DNA of 64,000 bases from Balneola sp. (GTDB lineage: Bacteria; Bacteroidota; Rhodothermia; Balneolales; Balneolaceae): the NCBI GenBank assembly GCA_002694685.1, contig NZMW01000010.1:248001-312000 (forward strand). Reading direction: 5' to 3'. The notes beneath the pieces are model-generated. The model saw only the letters and a list, made by a program, of their open reading frames with translations. It was not told where the DNA came from and ran no database searches. The translations under genes were made by a program, and so were the position numbers. This document shows, piece by piece, positions 43,977-52,525 of this stretch (the first letter of the stretch is position 1; each line of letters opens with the position of its first letter).

Positions 43977-44909
43977 TTAAAATACCTCAATAAGGCGCAT
44001 GTGTTTCAGGTACTTTCCCGGGTCTTCGTTAATACTCTTAATTAGTTGGTTTATGTTAACAGACAGGCTGTCAATGTTGTTATACAGGGAAGGGTCGTTG
44101 ACCATTTTGCCAAGCGTGCCTTCACCATTATTTATCTTCGTTAAAACCTCATTAAGAGTGAGATTAGTTTCGTTTAGTCCGGCGCTGAGCGTCTCCAATT
44201 CTGCGCTTGTAGCTTCCAGATTAGTGATCATTGAGTTTAGTTTCTCTTTATTTTCTGAGCTGATATCATCGAGGTTTTGCATGGTGTTCTTAGCTTCCAT
44301 GATCATCGTGTCCAAATCATTTTGCCGTTCCTGAATAAGGGAACTCAGAGAGCCGGTTGTTGATTTTAGGTCACTCACAATACCACTGATGTTCTCTTTA
44401 TTCTTCTCACTCAGAGTTTCATTTAAACTGGTTACCAGCCGTTCAACACCTTGGATTGAGGCAGAAATATCATTGCTAAGCTTTTCGCCTTCTTTTGCAA
44501 AAGTATCCATCATACCCTGCTCAAAAACTCCTTTTATAAAGCCTTCATCAGGAACCATTTCTTCAGAATCAGTTTTCTGAATTTCGATAAACTTCCCGCC
44601 TAACACTCCTCCTGATTTGAGTATAGCGATAGATCCTTTTGGAATCCCATATCCTTCTTCAATATTCAATGTAACCTTGGTAGAATCTGAGGCTAGGAGG
44701 TCCATTTTCTTAACGGTTCCGATTTTAAAGCCTTTCACATTTACAACATTGCCGGGAATAAGACCCTGAACCTGTTCAAACTTGGTATAGATTGTTGTTG
44801 AAGTTTTAAACAGAGGGATGTCTTTCATAAAGCTATAACCGACAAAGGCTACAGCAATGGCCACAACTATTGTTAAACCAATTTTAAGTTCGTTAGAAAC
44901 TTTCGCCAA
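43977..44909 (-). CDS. mlaD: MCE/MlaD-family substrate-binding protein
   Basis: The protein has 310 residues. One N-terminal membrane helix (about 9-28) is followed by a single MCE domain (about 38-115, with VKGFKIGTVKKMDLL and KSGGVLGGKFIEI). The rest is a long alpha-helical, coiled-coil stretch that probably forms the hexameric needle. It takes phospholipids between the membranes as part of a Mla-type ABC importer/exporter. The ATPase gene lies 10 nt upstream and the permease gene 3 nt before that. Confidence 0.93.
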   Translation of the reverse strand: MAKVSNELKIGLTIVVAIAVAFVGYSFMKDIPLFKTSTTIYTKFEQVQGLIPGNVVNVKGFKIGTVKKMDLLASDSTKVTLNIEEGYGIPKGSIAILKSGGVLGGKFIEIQKTDSEEMVPDEGFIKGVFEQGMMDTFAKEGEKLSNDISASIQGVERLVTSLNETLSEKNKENISGIVSDLKSTTGSLSSLIQERQNDLDTMIMEAKNTMQNLDDISSENKEKLNSMITNLEATSAELETLSAGLNETNLTLNEVLTKINNGEGTLGKMVNDPSLYNNIDSLSVNINQLIKSINEDPGKYLKHMRLIEVF

Positions 44910-44919
44910 AACAGTTCTC

Positions 44920-45669
44920 CTATGCAGTTTTAGAATTTATTTGATATTCACTTGCAGAAATGAAGTCAATCAAATTTTTATTATCGCTGTGCTTCATGTC
45001 TTCGGTTTTGCCAAACCAGCTTAATTGTTGTTCATCTAAAAAGGCCACTTTTTCAGCCACTTCCAGCACACTGTGCATATCGTGAGTGATTACAACTGAA
45101 GTGATCTCAAGGTTGTCGGCCATTTCATTTATTAGTTCGTTTATTTCTTCGGAAGTTCTGGGGTCGAGGCCGGAAGTAGGTTCATCATAAAGCAGATAGT
45201 CGGGCTTTAAGATGATGGCCCGAGCCAAACCAACCCGTTTTCTCATACCTCCTGATAACGCAGAAGTTGGTTTTTCAGCGGCATGTTCCAGATTTACCAT
45301 GCCGAGTGCTTCAAGTACATTGTGCTCAATTTCCTCTTCACCTTGATCTGTAAAATAGCGAAGTGGAAAAGCAATATTCTCGAAAGTGCTTATGGAATCA
45401 AACAGAGCACCACCCTGAAAAAGAATTCCGAACCTTTGCCGCACTTTTCTAAGCTCTGAGTAACTAAGTTCAAACACACACTTTCCGTCTACCAGCACAT
45501 TTCCTTCATCAGGGTACAGCAGAGCATTTAAATGTTTGAGCAACACCGATTTTCCACAACCTGATTTACCTATCACAGCCGTAGTTTCGCCATCCTGAAT
45601 TTCAAAAGAAACATCTCTCCAAACCAAGTTATCACCAAAACTCTTAGTAAGATTTTTAATCTCAATCAT
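44920..45669 (-). CDS. mlaF: Mla-type ABC transporter ATPase
   Basis: The protein has 249 residues. Walker A is GKSGCGKSVLL, the signature motif ALSGGMRKRVGLARA, Walker B YLLYDEPTSGLD, and the switch His ITHDMHS. The C-terminal extension of about 25 residues (DNKNLIDFISASEY) is typical of the phospholipid-transport group. It drives lipid movement between inner membrane and MCE protein. Order in the operon is permease-ATPase-MCE, with 3- and 10-nt spacing. Confidence 0.95.
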   Translation of the reverse strand: MIEIKNLTKSFGDNLVWRDVSFEIQDGETTAVIGKSGCGKSVLLKHLNALLYPDEGNVLVDGKCVFELSYSELRKVRQRFGILFQGGALFDSISTFENIAFPLRYFTDQGEEEIEHNVLEALGMVNLEHAAEKPTSALSGGMRKRVGLARAIILKPDYLLYDEPTSGLDPRTSEEINELINEMADNLEITSVVITHDMHSVLEVAEKVAFLDEQQLSWFGKTEDMKHSDNKNLIDFISASEYQINSKTA

Positions 45670-45672
45670 GGC

Positions 45673-46431
45673 TTATAATAATATAGCGGCTAGTGCAAAA
45701 TCTGCTAACAACACAAAGATACAACTTAAAACCGTTGCTTGTGTGGTAGCAGTTCCAACTCCTTCTGCCCCGCCAAAAGCATAGTAGCCTTTGAAGCAGG
45801 AAATGGATGTTATCACAAAGCCAAAAACAATGGATTTAATAAAACCGAAAATAATATCAGACTCAAAAAAGAAGGCTCGGGCACCTTCCATAAATTCCGC
45901 TGCTGGCAGGATTCCATCTAATGCGCCAGCAGTTACACCACCAATAATACCAAAAACGCCAGCTGTGATATAAAGTATAGGAAACATAAGCAGACCGGCT
46001 AAAATTCTGGGCACAACCAGAAATGAAACAGAGTTAAAACCCATAGATTCGAGCGCGTCAATTTGCTCACTAACGCGCATGGTTCCCAGTTCAGTAGAGA
46101 TTCGGGCACCAACTTTTCCGGCTAAAACAAGAGCACTAATAACAGCAGCCAACTCAATCAAAATAGACTGAGCAACGATAGAGCCGATGATTGTGCTAGG
46201 GTAAATGTCGGTATCAAGCTGGTAAGCCGTTTGAAGAGTAAGCACAGCTCCTGTAAAAATCCCAACGAGAAAGATAATAGGAATAGATTCATACCCTACT
46301 TTCACAAACTCCTGAAACAGGTTTTTGCGATAGGTACTAAACTCGGTAGAAGAACGTAATGCCTGATATAATAGCTGGGCGTATTGTCCGAATTCTTTTA
46401 ATCCGGCAGCCCCTGGAAAGTTGGAAATCAT
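45673..46431 (-). CDS. mlaE: Mla-type ABC transporter permease
   Basis: The protein has 252 residues, with five or six membrane helices. It shows the MlaE features FLVGIFTGAVLTLQTAYQL, the region EQIDALESMGFNSVSFLVVPR, which contacts the ATPase, and VFGFVITSISCFKGYYAFGGAEGVG. It is the first gene of the mlaE-mlaF-mlaD operon, transcribed away from the porQ operon. Confidence 0.94.
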   Translation of the reverse strand: MISNFPGAAGLKEFGQYAQLLYQALRSSTEFSTYRKNLFQEFVKVGYESIPIIFLVGIFTGAVLTLQTAYQLDTDIYPSTIIGSIVAQSILIELAAVISALVLAGKVGARISTELGTMRVSEQIDALESMGFNSVSFLVVPRILAGLLMFPILYITAGVFGIIGGVTAGALDGILPAAEFMEGARAFFFESDIIFGFIKSIVFGFVITSISCFKGYYAFGGAEGVGTATTQATVLSCIFVLLADFALAAILL

Positions 46432-46522
46432 TTGTTAATCAATATTCTTGACGTATTGCCGAAGCATTTGATTATATTACAAAACATTTCAGCCAATTGT
46501 GATTTATAAATAGTTAAATAAC

Positions 46523-47500
46523 GTGCGACAGTTAATACCGTTATTGATGATTTTTCTGGCCACACAAGTTACAGTGGCCCAATCAAATACATCAAGTATT
46601 TTTAGATTTTTGGATGTGACACCCACTGCACGAACTGCAGGTTTGGGAGGAAATCATGTGGGTTTGTATGATGCAGATTTCAGCCTAATACACATTAACC
46701 CAGCATATTTAAGCAGCGCAAATTCAGGATCTATCTCAGCTTCTTATCTTAACTTCTTCTCGGATGCGAATATGGCTTTAACCAGCGGTGCCTATAATTT
46801 TGAAAAGGCTGGCACTTTTGCCGGAGCTATACGGTATGTTGGTTACGGTGAATTTAATCAATGGGATGAAAATGGGAACAGCTTGGGCACATTTAATCCC
46901 GGAGATATTGCGATTACCGGGGCATATAGTATTGAAGTAGTTGAAAACTTAAGAGCGGGAGCCTCAATGGATTTTATTCACGCGTCTTATGCACAGTTTA
47001 AATCGAGCGCGGTAGCTTTGTCGGGCGGGGTGTTTTATCAGGATACAGCAAGCCATTTTAGTGCAGGAATTTCAATCCGGAATGCAGGAGCACAAATAAC
47101 AACGTTTGAAGACGAGCGAGAACCTCTTCCTTTAGATATCTCTGTTGGTGTAACCAAAAAGCCGGAAGCCTTTCCTTTTCAATTAAGCCTCACCCTAAAG
47201 AAATTAAACGATTGGGATTTGAGAGTAGTTGGAGAAACCGAGAAACCCTCATTAGTTGATAATGCTTTTCGCCACGTCATATTTGGTGGCGAAACCAATT
47301 TTGGAGAAAATGTCTCCGTACGCATTGGGTACGATCATTACTTACACGAGCAAACCCAAACTGGTCAGGACTTTGATTTAGCTGGAGTCGCCTTTGGAAT
47401 TGGCTTTAATGTGAAGGCAATATCGATTGATATAAGCAGAAGTTCGTATTCAAGGCTGGGTGGTCTCACAAGGCTGAGTTTGAAAGCTGACTTGAATTAA
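46523..47500 (+). CDS. porQ: PorQ-like outer-membrane protein (type IX secretion related)
   Basis: The protein has 325 residues. A signal peptide (ending TVAQ) precedes the PorV/PorQ-type motif FRFLDVTPTARTAGLGGNHVGL followed by INPAYLSS, then a beta-barrel of alternating strands that ends in an aromatic/hydrophobic strand. PorQ is known as a type IX secretion component in Bacteroidota. The frame begins with GTG at 46523; an in-frame ATG at 46544 would shorten the signal peptide. It is the first gene of a six-gene plus-strand run. Confidence 0.82.
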   Translation: MRQLIPLLMIFLATQVTVAQSNTSSIFRFLDVTPTARTAGLGGNHVGLYDADFSLIHINPAYLSSANSGSISASYLNFFSDANMALTSGAYNFEKAGTFAGAIRYVGYGEFNQWDENGNSLGTFNPGDIAITGAYSIEVVENLRAGASMDFIHASYAQFKSSAVALSGGVFYQDTASHFSAGISIRNAGAQITTFEDEREPLPLDISVGVTKKPEAFPFQLSLTLKKLNDWDLRVVGETEKPSLVDNAFRHVIFGGETNFGENVSVRIGYDHYLHEQTQTGQDFDLAGVAFGIGFNVKAISIDISRSSYSRLGGLTRLSLKADLN

Positions 47501-47510
47501 CAATTAACTG

Positions 47511-48575
47511 TTGATGAAAGGATTTTACTCACATTCGATTGAGAATCCTGCACTGTTAAGGATTACAACGGCTTCTATGATCATGATATTGATTTTCGTG
47601 GTTGGATCAACCGGATATCATTATTTGGAAGGGATGAGCTGGTTTGAAGGTTTTTATATGACCTTCATCACTATTTCGACTATAGGGTTTACTGAGTTAA
47701 AGAATTTATCCGTAGAAGGGCGCCTCTTTACTGTGGGGATTTTTGTGCTCGGCATCGGCGTTATTTCTTACATTGCATCACAGACAACACAGCTTCTTTT
47801 TGAAAGTGAATTGTTCTTTAAACGAGCAATGAAAAAACAATTACAGAAAATGGAAGATCACTACATTATTTGTGGATATGGACGAATAGGTCATCGCATA
47901 GCAGAAGATTTGCGAAGCGCTGACCTACCGCTGGTTATTGTTGAGAATAGAGATACGAGTATCGACCGAATTAAAAGAGACAAACTTGCTTTTGTAGAAG
48001 GAGATGCCCAAAGCGAAGATTCGCTGCTTGAAGCCGGTATTATGAAGGCAAAAGCCTTAATATGTACGCTTTCCAGCGATCAAGACAATGTATTTACAAC
48101 GTTGCTTGCGCGAGAACTTAGATCAGACATCTTCATACTCGTAAGAACAAATGAGAAACAGAATCGCCGTAAAATCTTACGGGCCGGTGCCGACAAAGTA
48201 ATTTCCCCATATGATATTGGTGCAGACCGAATGGCCAATGTTATCCTCCGCCCTAATGTAGATCAATTTATTGATAAGATGACTCGGGGAGATCAGCAGG
48301 ATCATACTTTTGAGGAGGTCTTAATTTCCGAGAAATCCGAACTGTCTGGGAAGTCTTTAGTAGAAGTTAACGTACGCAATAAATACTCCGTGCTTATAAT
48401 TGCCATTCTTTCGGAATCAGGAGTAATGAACTTCAATCCCGAAAGTAATACAGTTATCAATTCAGGTGATTCTATGATTATCTTAGGAGACCCTTCCAAA
48501 ATTCAGAAATTTAGAACCGAAGTGTGCAAAGATTTACGATCACTTTCGGAACGAGCAGAACAAATTCAACAATAG
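47511..48575 (+). CDS. Two-helix potassium channel with RCK (TrkA) domain
   Basis: The protein has 354 residues. Two membrane helices (about 19-38 and 78-98) flank a pore loop with the filter-like sequence TISTIGFTEL (canonical TVGYGD). A TrkA-N Rossmann domain follows (YIICGYGRIGHRIAEDL, GxGxxG), then TrkA-C (about 270-340). The filter keeps Thr and the first Gly but has Phe and Thr where Tyr-Gly are normal, so K+ selectivity is uncertain. It starts 10 nt after porQ and ends 12 nt before aroC. Confidence 0.88.
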   Translation: MMKGFYSHSIENPALLRITTASMIMILIFVVGSTGYHYLEGMSWFEGFYMTFITISTIGFTELKNLSVEGRLFTVGIFVLGIGVISYIASQTTQLLFESELFFKRAMKKQLQKMEDHYIICGYGRIGHRIAEDLRSADLPLVIVENRDTSIDRIKRDKLAFVEGDAQSEDSLLEAGIMKAKALICTLSSDQDNVFTTLLARELRSDIFILVRTNEKQNRRKILRAGADKVISPYDIGADRMANVILRPNVDQFIDKMTRGDQQDHTFEEVLISEKSELSGKSLVEVNVRNKYSVLIIAILSESGVMNFNPESNTVINSGDSMIILGDPSKIQKFRTEVCKDLRSLSERAEQIQQ

Positions 48576-48587
48576 TCAAAAAGACGA

Positions 48588-49772
48588 ATGATAAGATATA
48601 TAACAGCTGGTGAATCACATGGACCGGAATTAACAGGAATCGTTGAGGGAATGCCGGCTGGAGTTCCACTTAGTGAAGATTATATTGCGACACACTTGGT
48701 TCGACGACAACAAGGTTATGGCCGTGGCGGAAGAATGGCATTTGAAAAAGATTTTGCCACTATTACTTCCGGCCTTCGGTTTGGAAAAACTATGGGCGGG
48801 CCCATCGCAATGACAATGCCGAACCGCGCATTTCAAAAAGATGATGCTGGATGGCCAACAGTGATGAACAAAAAGGAAGAGGCTGATGGAATCGAAAAAA
48901 TTACCCTGCCTCGTCCGGGACATGCTGATTTAGTGGGTGCTCAAAAGTATAACTTTGACGACATCAGGCCTGTCATTGAACGTTCCAGTGCTCGGGAGAC
49001 AGCAATGCGTGTAGCATGCTGTAGCGTTGCCAGGCAATTTTTAAAGCATTTTGGAATCGAAATTGGCGGTCATGTACTCCGAATTGGCTCAGTTGGTTTT
49101 GATGGCTGGGAGGATATCCGCAACATTGCTGATCCATTAATAGAAAATGGTGCAGAATCTATTTATAAGGCCGCTGATGAATCAGATGTGCGCTGTCTTG
49201 ACCAAAAACTTTCAGAAGAAATGCGCGAAGAAATCAAAGTGAGGCGTAAAGAAGGGTCTTCGCTAGGTGGTATTTATGAAATTGTAATTACAGGTTTACC
49301 TGCAGGCTTGGGAAGCTATGTGCATTGGGATAGGAAGTTGGATGGTCAGTTAGCTCAGGTAATAATGGGAACTCAGGCTATGAAAGGCGTGGAAATTGGT
49401 TTGGGTTTTGAGGCAGGCCACCGCCCCGGCCACGAGGTGCATGATGAAATTACACACGATGGATCTTCTTTTAAAAGAAGAACAAACAGAATGGGTGGGA
49501 TTGAAGGCGGTATGAGTACAGGTATGCCTATCATCATAAAAGGAGTGATGAAACCTATCCCAACCATGCTGAACCCTTTAAGCACAGTAGATATGATCAC
49601 CAAAAAAGAAACAGAGACCCGATATGAACGGTCAGATGTTTGTGCGCTTCCGCGGGCAATTGTGGTTGCTGAAAGCGTGGTTGCTCCCGTCATAGCTAAT
49701 GCATTTTTAGAGAAGTTTGGTGGAGATTCATTAGCTGAAATTGAGGCAAATTTTAAAAGTGCCACGCAATGA
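48588..49772 (+). CDS. aroC: Chorismate synthase
   Basis: AroC forms chorismate from EPSP using reduced FMN, the last shikimate step. The protein has 394 residues. Family motifs seen are RYITAGESHGPELTGIVEGMPAG at the N-terminus, the RQQGYGRGGRM segment, RPGHADLVGAQKY, IERSSARETAMRVA and EIGLGFEAGHRPGHEVHDE. The stop overlaps the TPR gene start by 4 nt, and the ion channel gene ends 12 nt before it. Confidence 0.97.
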   Translation: MIRYITAGESHGPELTGIVEGMPAGVPLSEDYIATHLVRRQQGYGRGGRMAFEKDFATITSGLRFGKTMGGPIAMTMPNRAFQKDDAGWPTVMNKKEEADGIEKITLPRPGHADLVGAQKYNFDDIRPVIERSSARETAMRVACCSVARQFLKHFGIEIGGHVLRIGSVGFDGWEDIRNIADPLIENGAESIYKAADESDVRCLDQKLSEEMREEIKVRRKEGSSLGGIYEIVITGLPAGLGSYVHWDRKLDGQLAQVIMGTQAMKGVEIGLGFEAGHRPGHEVHDEITHDGSSFKRRTNRMGGIEGGMSTGMPIIIKGVMKPIPTMLNPLSTVDMITKKETETRYERSDVCALPRAIVVAESVVAPVIANAFLEKFGGDSLAEIEANFKSATQ

Positions 49773-50101
49773 GCTCAAGGATTTCAACGTTAGCAAAAGC
49801 GGTGAAGGAACATCCAGATGATTCTTTTTATAAGTTCACATTAGCTTTAGAGATGCTAAAGATTGATGAGACTGCGAAGGCGAGGGTGTTGTTTGAGGCC
49901 ATTGAAAACTCAGACCCTGAATACGTTGGAGTCTATTACCATTTGGCAAAATTATATGTTGAATTAGGAGAGAACAAAAAGGCTTTAGAGACCTATAAAA
50001 AGGGTATAGAAGTGGCAGAAGAACAGGGTGACAACCATACAAAATCAGAGTTGTCTGGCGCTTTATTGAATCTTGAAATAGAAATGGAAGATGAGTCATG
50101 A
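49769..50101 (+). CDS. Small TPR repeat protein
   Basis: The protein has 110 residues and consists almost entirely of helical tetratricopeptide-like repeats (LFEAIENSDPEYVGVYYHLAKLYVELGENKKALETYKKGIEVA). There is no signal peptide, so it is cytoplasmic and likely a protein-protein adaptor. It overlaps aroC and the LysM gene by 4 nt on each side, so it is translationally coupled to both. A partner cannot be inferred beyond those neighbours. Confidence 0.8.
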   Translation: MSSRISTLAKAVKEHPDDSFYKFTLALEMLKIDETAKARVLFEAIENSDPEYVGVYYHLAKLYVELGENKKALETYKKGIEVAEEQGDNHTKSELSGALLNLEIEMEDES

Positions 50102-51090
50102 GAAAAAAAGGTTTTTTAAAAAAGGCATTGTTTGCCGTATGTGTCTTAATGTTTTTCGTCAGTGTAACTGCAATTGCTCAAGAGCAAGCAACCTACAAGG
50201 TGAAGTCGGGAGATACCTTATATGGTATTTCTAAACAATTAAATGTGACGATTGCTGAGTTACAGCAATGGAATGACATTGAAGGCAATGATATTGAGCT
50301 GGGGCAAGAACTGGTCTATTACCTTCCATCACCAGAAACAACTCAAACAGAAGAACCAGTTGTAGAACCTTCAGATCCTCTGGTAAACCGCACTCCGAAC
50401 ACCCAAAATGTTTTCTACATAGTTAAAAGCGGAGATACCTTGTACGAAATTGCAAGAGATCACAACATGACGGTAGATCAGTTGCGGACTTTAAATAACA
50501 TATCAGGGTCAAATTTAAGCATTGGACAAAAACTGGCAGTTAAAAAACAGGCAAGTGCAGCCCCATCAGTTTCTAAATTTTCAGAAGAATCATCACCCCA
50601 GGGAGTTTTCTCAATTTATGAAGTGCAGCAAGGGGAAATACTGAATGATTTACTTACAAAGTTTAGGATGACGGAAAGAGAATTCACTTTGCTTAATCCT
50701 GAGCTGCAACCTAATCTTTTAGCTGAAGGGCAGGAGCTGACGGTTTTACTCCCTCCTTCAAGGACATATGAAAACCCTTACTTACAGAAAGCAAATCTCC
50801 AGGATTTAGGAGAAGTAAATGTGATAAGGTATGATGATTCCGAAGTTGGTGAAACAACAACAAATGGGGAGTTATACGACCCGGAAGCTCTTACTGCCGC
50901 GCACTCAAATATTGCATTGGGAAGCATCATATTTTTAGAGAATACAGAAACAGGTAATGGGGTTTATGTTCGAATTAATGATCGTATTACAGGCTCAGGT
51001 CTGAAACTTTCACAGAGCGCATTTAGTACACTAAGGCTCAATCAATCGGCGCAGCCTGCTGTAACCATTTACACAGAAGTGAATGAGTAA
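50098..51090 (+). CDS. Secreted LysM protein with RlpA-like double-psi barrel
   Basis: The protein has 330 residues. A signal peptide (ending AIAQ) is followed by LysM domains near 32-76 (YKVKSGDTLYGISKQLNV) and 104-147 (YIVKSGDTLYEIARDHNM), plus a weaker third near 175-219. The C-terminus (about 240-328) resembles the RlpA barrel: TTNGELYDPEALTAAHSNIALGSIIFL and VYVRINDRITGSGLKLSQSAF, keeping the conserved His and Asp. RlpA proteins bind or cleave glycan strands of peptidoglycan at division sites. The gene overlaps the TPR gene by 4 nt and the CPBP gene by 8 nt. Confidence 0.88.
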   Translation: MRKKGFLKKALFAVCVLMFFVSVTAIAQEQATYKVKSGDTLYGISKQLNVTIAELQQWNDIEGNDIELGQELVYYLPSPETTQTEEPVVEPSDPLVNRTPNTQNVFYIVKSGDTLYEIARDHNMTVDQLRTLNNISGSNLSIGQKLAVKKQASAAPSVSKFSEESSPQGVFSIYEVQQGEILNDLLTKFRMTEREFTLLNPELQPNLLAEGQELTVLLPPSRTYENPYLQKANLQDLGEVNVIRYDDSEVGETTTNGELYDPEALTAAHSNIALGSIIFLENTETGNGVYVRINDRITGSGLKLSQSAFSTLRLNQSAQPAVTIYTEVNE

Positions 51091-51808
51091 TCCTGTTAAA
51101 TCATATTTCGAGAATACTGACAATCTCCTTTATAGCTTTCTGGTAAGTCTGCCTCTATTTATTCTTTATGAATTCCTGATTATAATTTCACAGCCTGAAG
51201 GAGATGCTATTGTCCGAATCAGCGTAGATGTTTGGATCAAAAGTTTATTCACATACCTGGGTGTGAATGCAGTCTCATTTTCTTTGCTTGTTGTAGTAAT
51301 AGTTGGGCTTTTTATTATTTACAGGGAAAGAGATCGGTTAAAGACACTCAAGTTTTCGTACTTTCCCATACTGATATTAGAGTCTACAATCTATGCTATT
51401 GTGGTTGCTATGATTAGTCAGTCGCTGGTGTCTTTGGTCCTCAATCTTGCCGCCAGTGATCCTATCGAAACACTAACCATGATGCAGAAACTGGCACTAT
51501 CTTTAGGAGCCGGTTTGTATGAGGAATTATTTTTTAGAGTGATATTGGTGACGGCGTTTATACTTGTTTTTACAAAAATTTTAGGGAAGAAATGGGCAGG
51601 TGTTACCGCTGCGGTAGTCCTTTCAGCGCTGTTATTCTCTGCGGTGCATTACATTGGCGATATGGGTGATGCCTTCACGATGGGATCCTTTTTATATCGC
51701 TTTTTATTTGGTTTAATACTCAATGGGATTTATGTTTGGAGAGGATTTGGTGTGGCAGCCTGGACTCATGCCATTTATGATATAATGGTGATCACATTCT
51801 TGGGATAA
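51083..51808 (+). CDS. CPBP (CAAX-type) intramembrane metalloprotease
   Basis: The protein has 241 residues and about seven membrane helices. Motif 1 is EELFFRV (EExxxR, near residue 150), motif 2 is the SAVHYIGD region with a His, and motif 3 is HAIYDI near the C-terminus. These are the metal and catalytic residues of Abi/CPBP proteases. It overlaps the LysM/RlpA gene by 8 nt and is the last gene of the porQ-to-CPBP run. The substrate is unknown; in bacteria these proteases are linked to membrane or cell-wall functions. Confidence 0.86.
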   Translation: MSNPVKSYFENTDNLLYSFLVSLPLFILYEFLIIISQPEGDAIVRISVDVWIKSLFTYLGVNAVSFSLLVVVIVGLFIIYRERDRLKTLKFSYFPILILESTIYAIVVAMISQSLVSLVLNLAASDPIETLTMMQKLALSLGAGLYEELFFRVILVTAFILVFTKILGKKWAGVTAAVVLSALLFSAVHYIGDMGDAFTMGSFLYRFLFGLILNGIYVWRGFGVAAWTHAIYDIMVITFLG

Positions 51809-51872
51809 AATAAACCTGAATGAGTCGATCAATATAATCTATTTAATATTAAAGCATTCTTTGGGTACTATA

Positions 51873-51899
51873 GGAAACCGTTAAAGATATAAGAACGTA
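51873..51899 (+). promoter_or_regulatory. Candidate ECF-type promoter before the sigma factor gene
   Basis: GGAAAC (51873-51878) and CGTA (51896-51899) are separated by 17 nt, resembling the -35/-10 of extracytoplasmic-function sigma promoters. It lies 50 nt upstream of the ATG, a position consistent with autoregulation of the sigma gene. Confidence 0.4.
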
Positions 51900-51949
51900 G
51901 TAGTAATAAGTACGGTTCCGTGTATATTGAAGAAATAAGGGATGGATAA

Positions 51950-52525
51950 ATGTCTCAATTAACGAGAGATGAACAGAAAAAGCAGAAAGACTTTGATGAG
52001 GAAATTATTCCTCATATGGATGCGCTATATAATTTTGCACTGCGGCTCACCACAGATCCTAATGATGCTGAGGATTTAGTTCAAGACACCATCGTCAAAG
52101 CTTATCGGTTTTTTAGCAGTTATGAGAAAGGCACCAATGCTAAGGCATGGATGTTTCGTATTCTTAAAAACTCATTCATCAACAATTACCGTAAAACATC
52201 AAAGAAGCCCTCACAGGTAGATTATGATGAGGTTTCTTCCTACTACGAATCAATTCGGGCAGAAAGAACGGAGACATCAGATTTAGAAAGCCTAATGTTT
52301 CGTGAAATGATGGATGACGATCTTTCTGAAGCATTGACGCGACTGCCAGAAGATTTTAGAACGGTTGTTCTGTTATGTGATGTGGATGGTTATACCTACG
52401 AGGAAATAGCAAACATGCTGGATGTGCCGATCGGAACTATTCGTTCACGCCTGCATCGTGGCAGAAATCTTCTCAAAACAGAATTGCTGGAATACGCTAA
52501 GAAGCGTGGCTACACGGGTGACTGA
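51950..52525 (+). CDS. ECF-type RNA polymerase sigma factor (SigR/RpoE-like)
   Basis: The protein has 191 residues. Sigma-70 region 2 (about 18-85: MDALYNFALRLTTDPNDAEDLVQDTIVKAYRFFSSYEKGTNAKAWMFRI) and region 4 (about 125-180: LTRLPEDFRTVVLLCDVDGYTYEEIANMLDVPIGTIRSRLHRGR) are complete and region 3 is lacking. The region 2 sequence resembles the SigR-type oxidative-stress group, but no anti-sigma gene is adjacent, so its release mechanism is unknown. The last 16 bp overlap the convergent histidine kinase gene. Confidence 0.93.
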   Translation: MSQLTRDEQKKQKDFDEEIIPHMDALYNFALRLTTDPNDAEDLVQDTIVKAYRFFSSYEKGTNAKAWMFRILKNSFINNYRKTSKKPSQVDYDEVSSYYESIRAERTETSDLESLMFREMMDDDLSEALTRLPEDFRTVVLLCDVDGYTYEEIANMLDVPIGTIRSRLHRGRNLLKTELLEYAKKRGYTGD

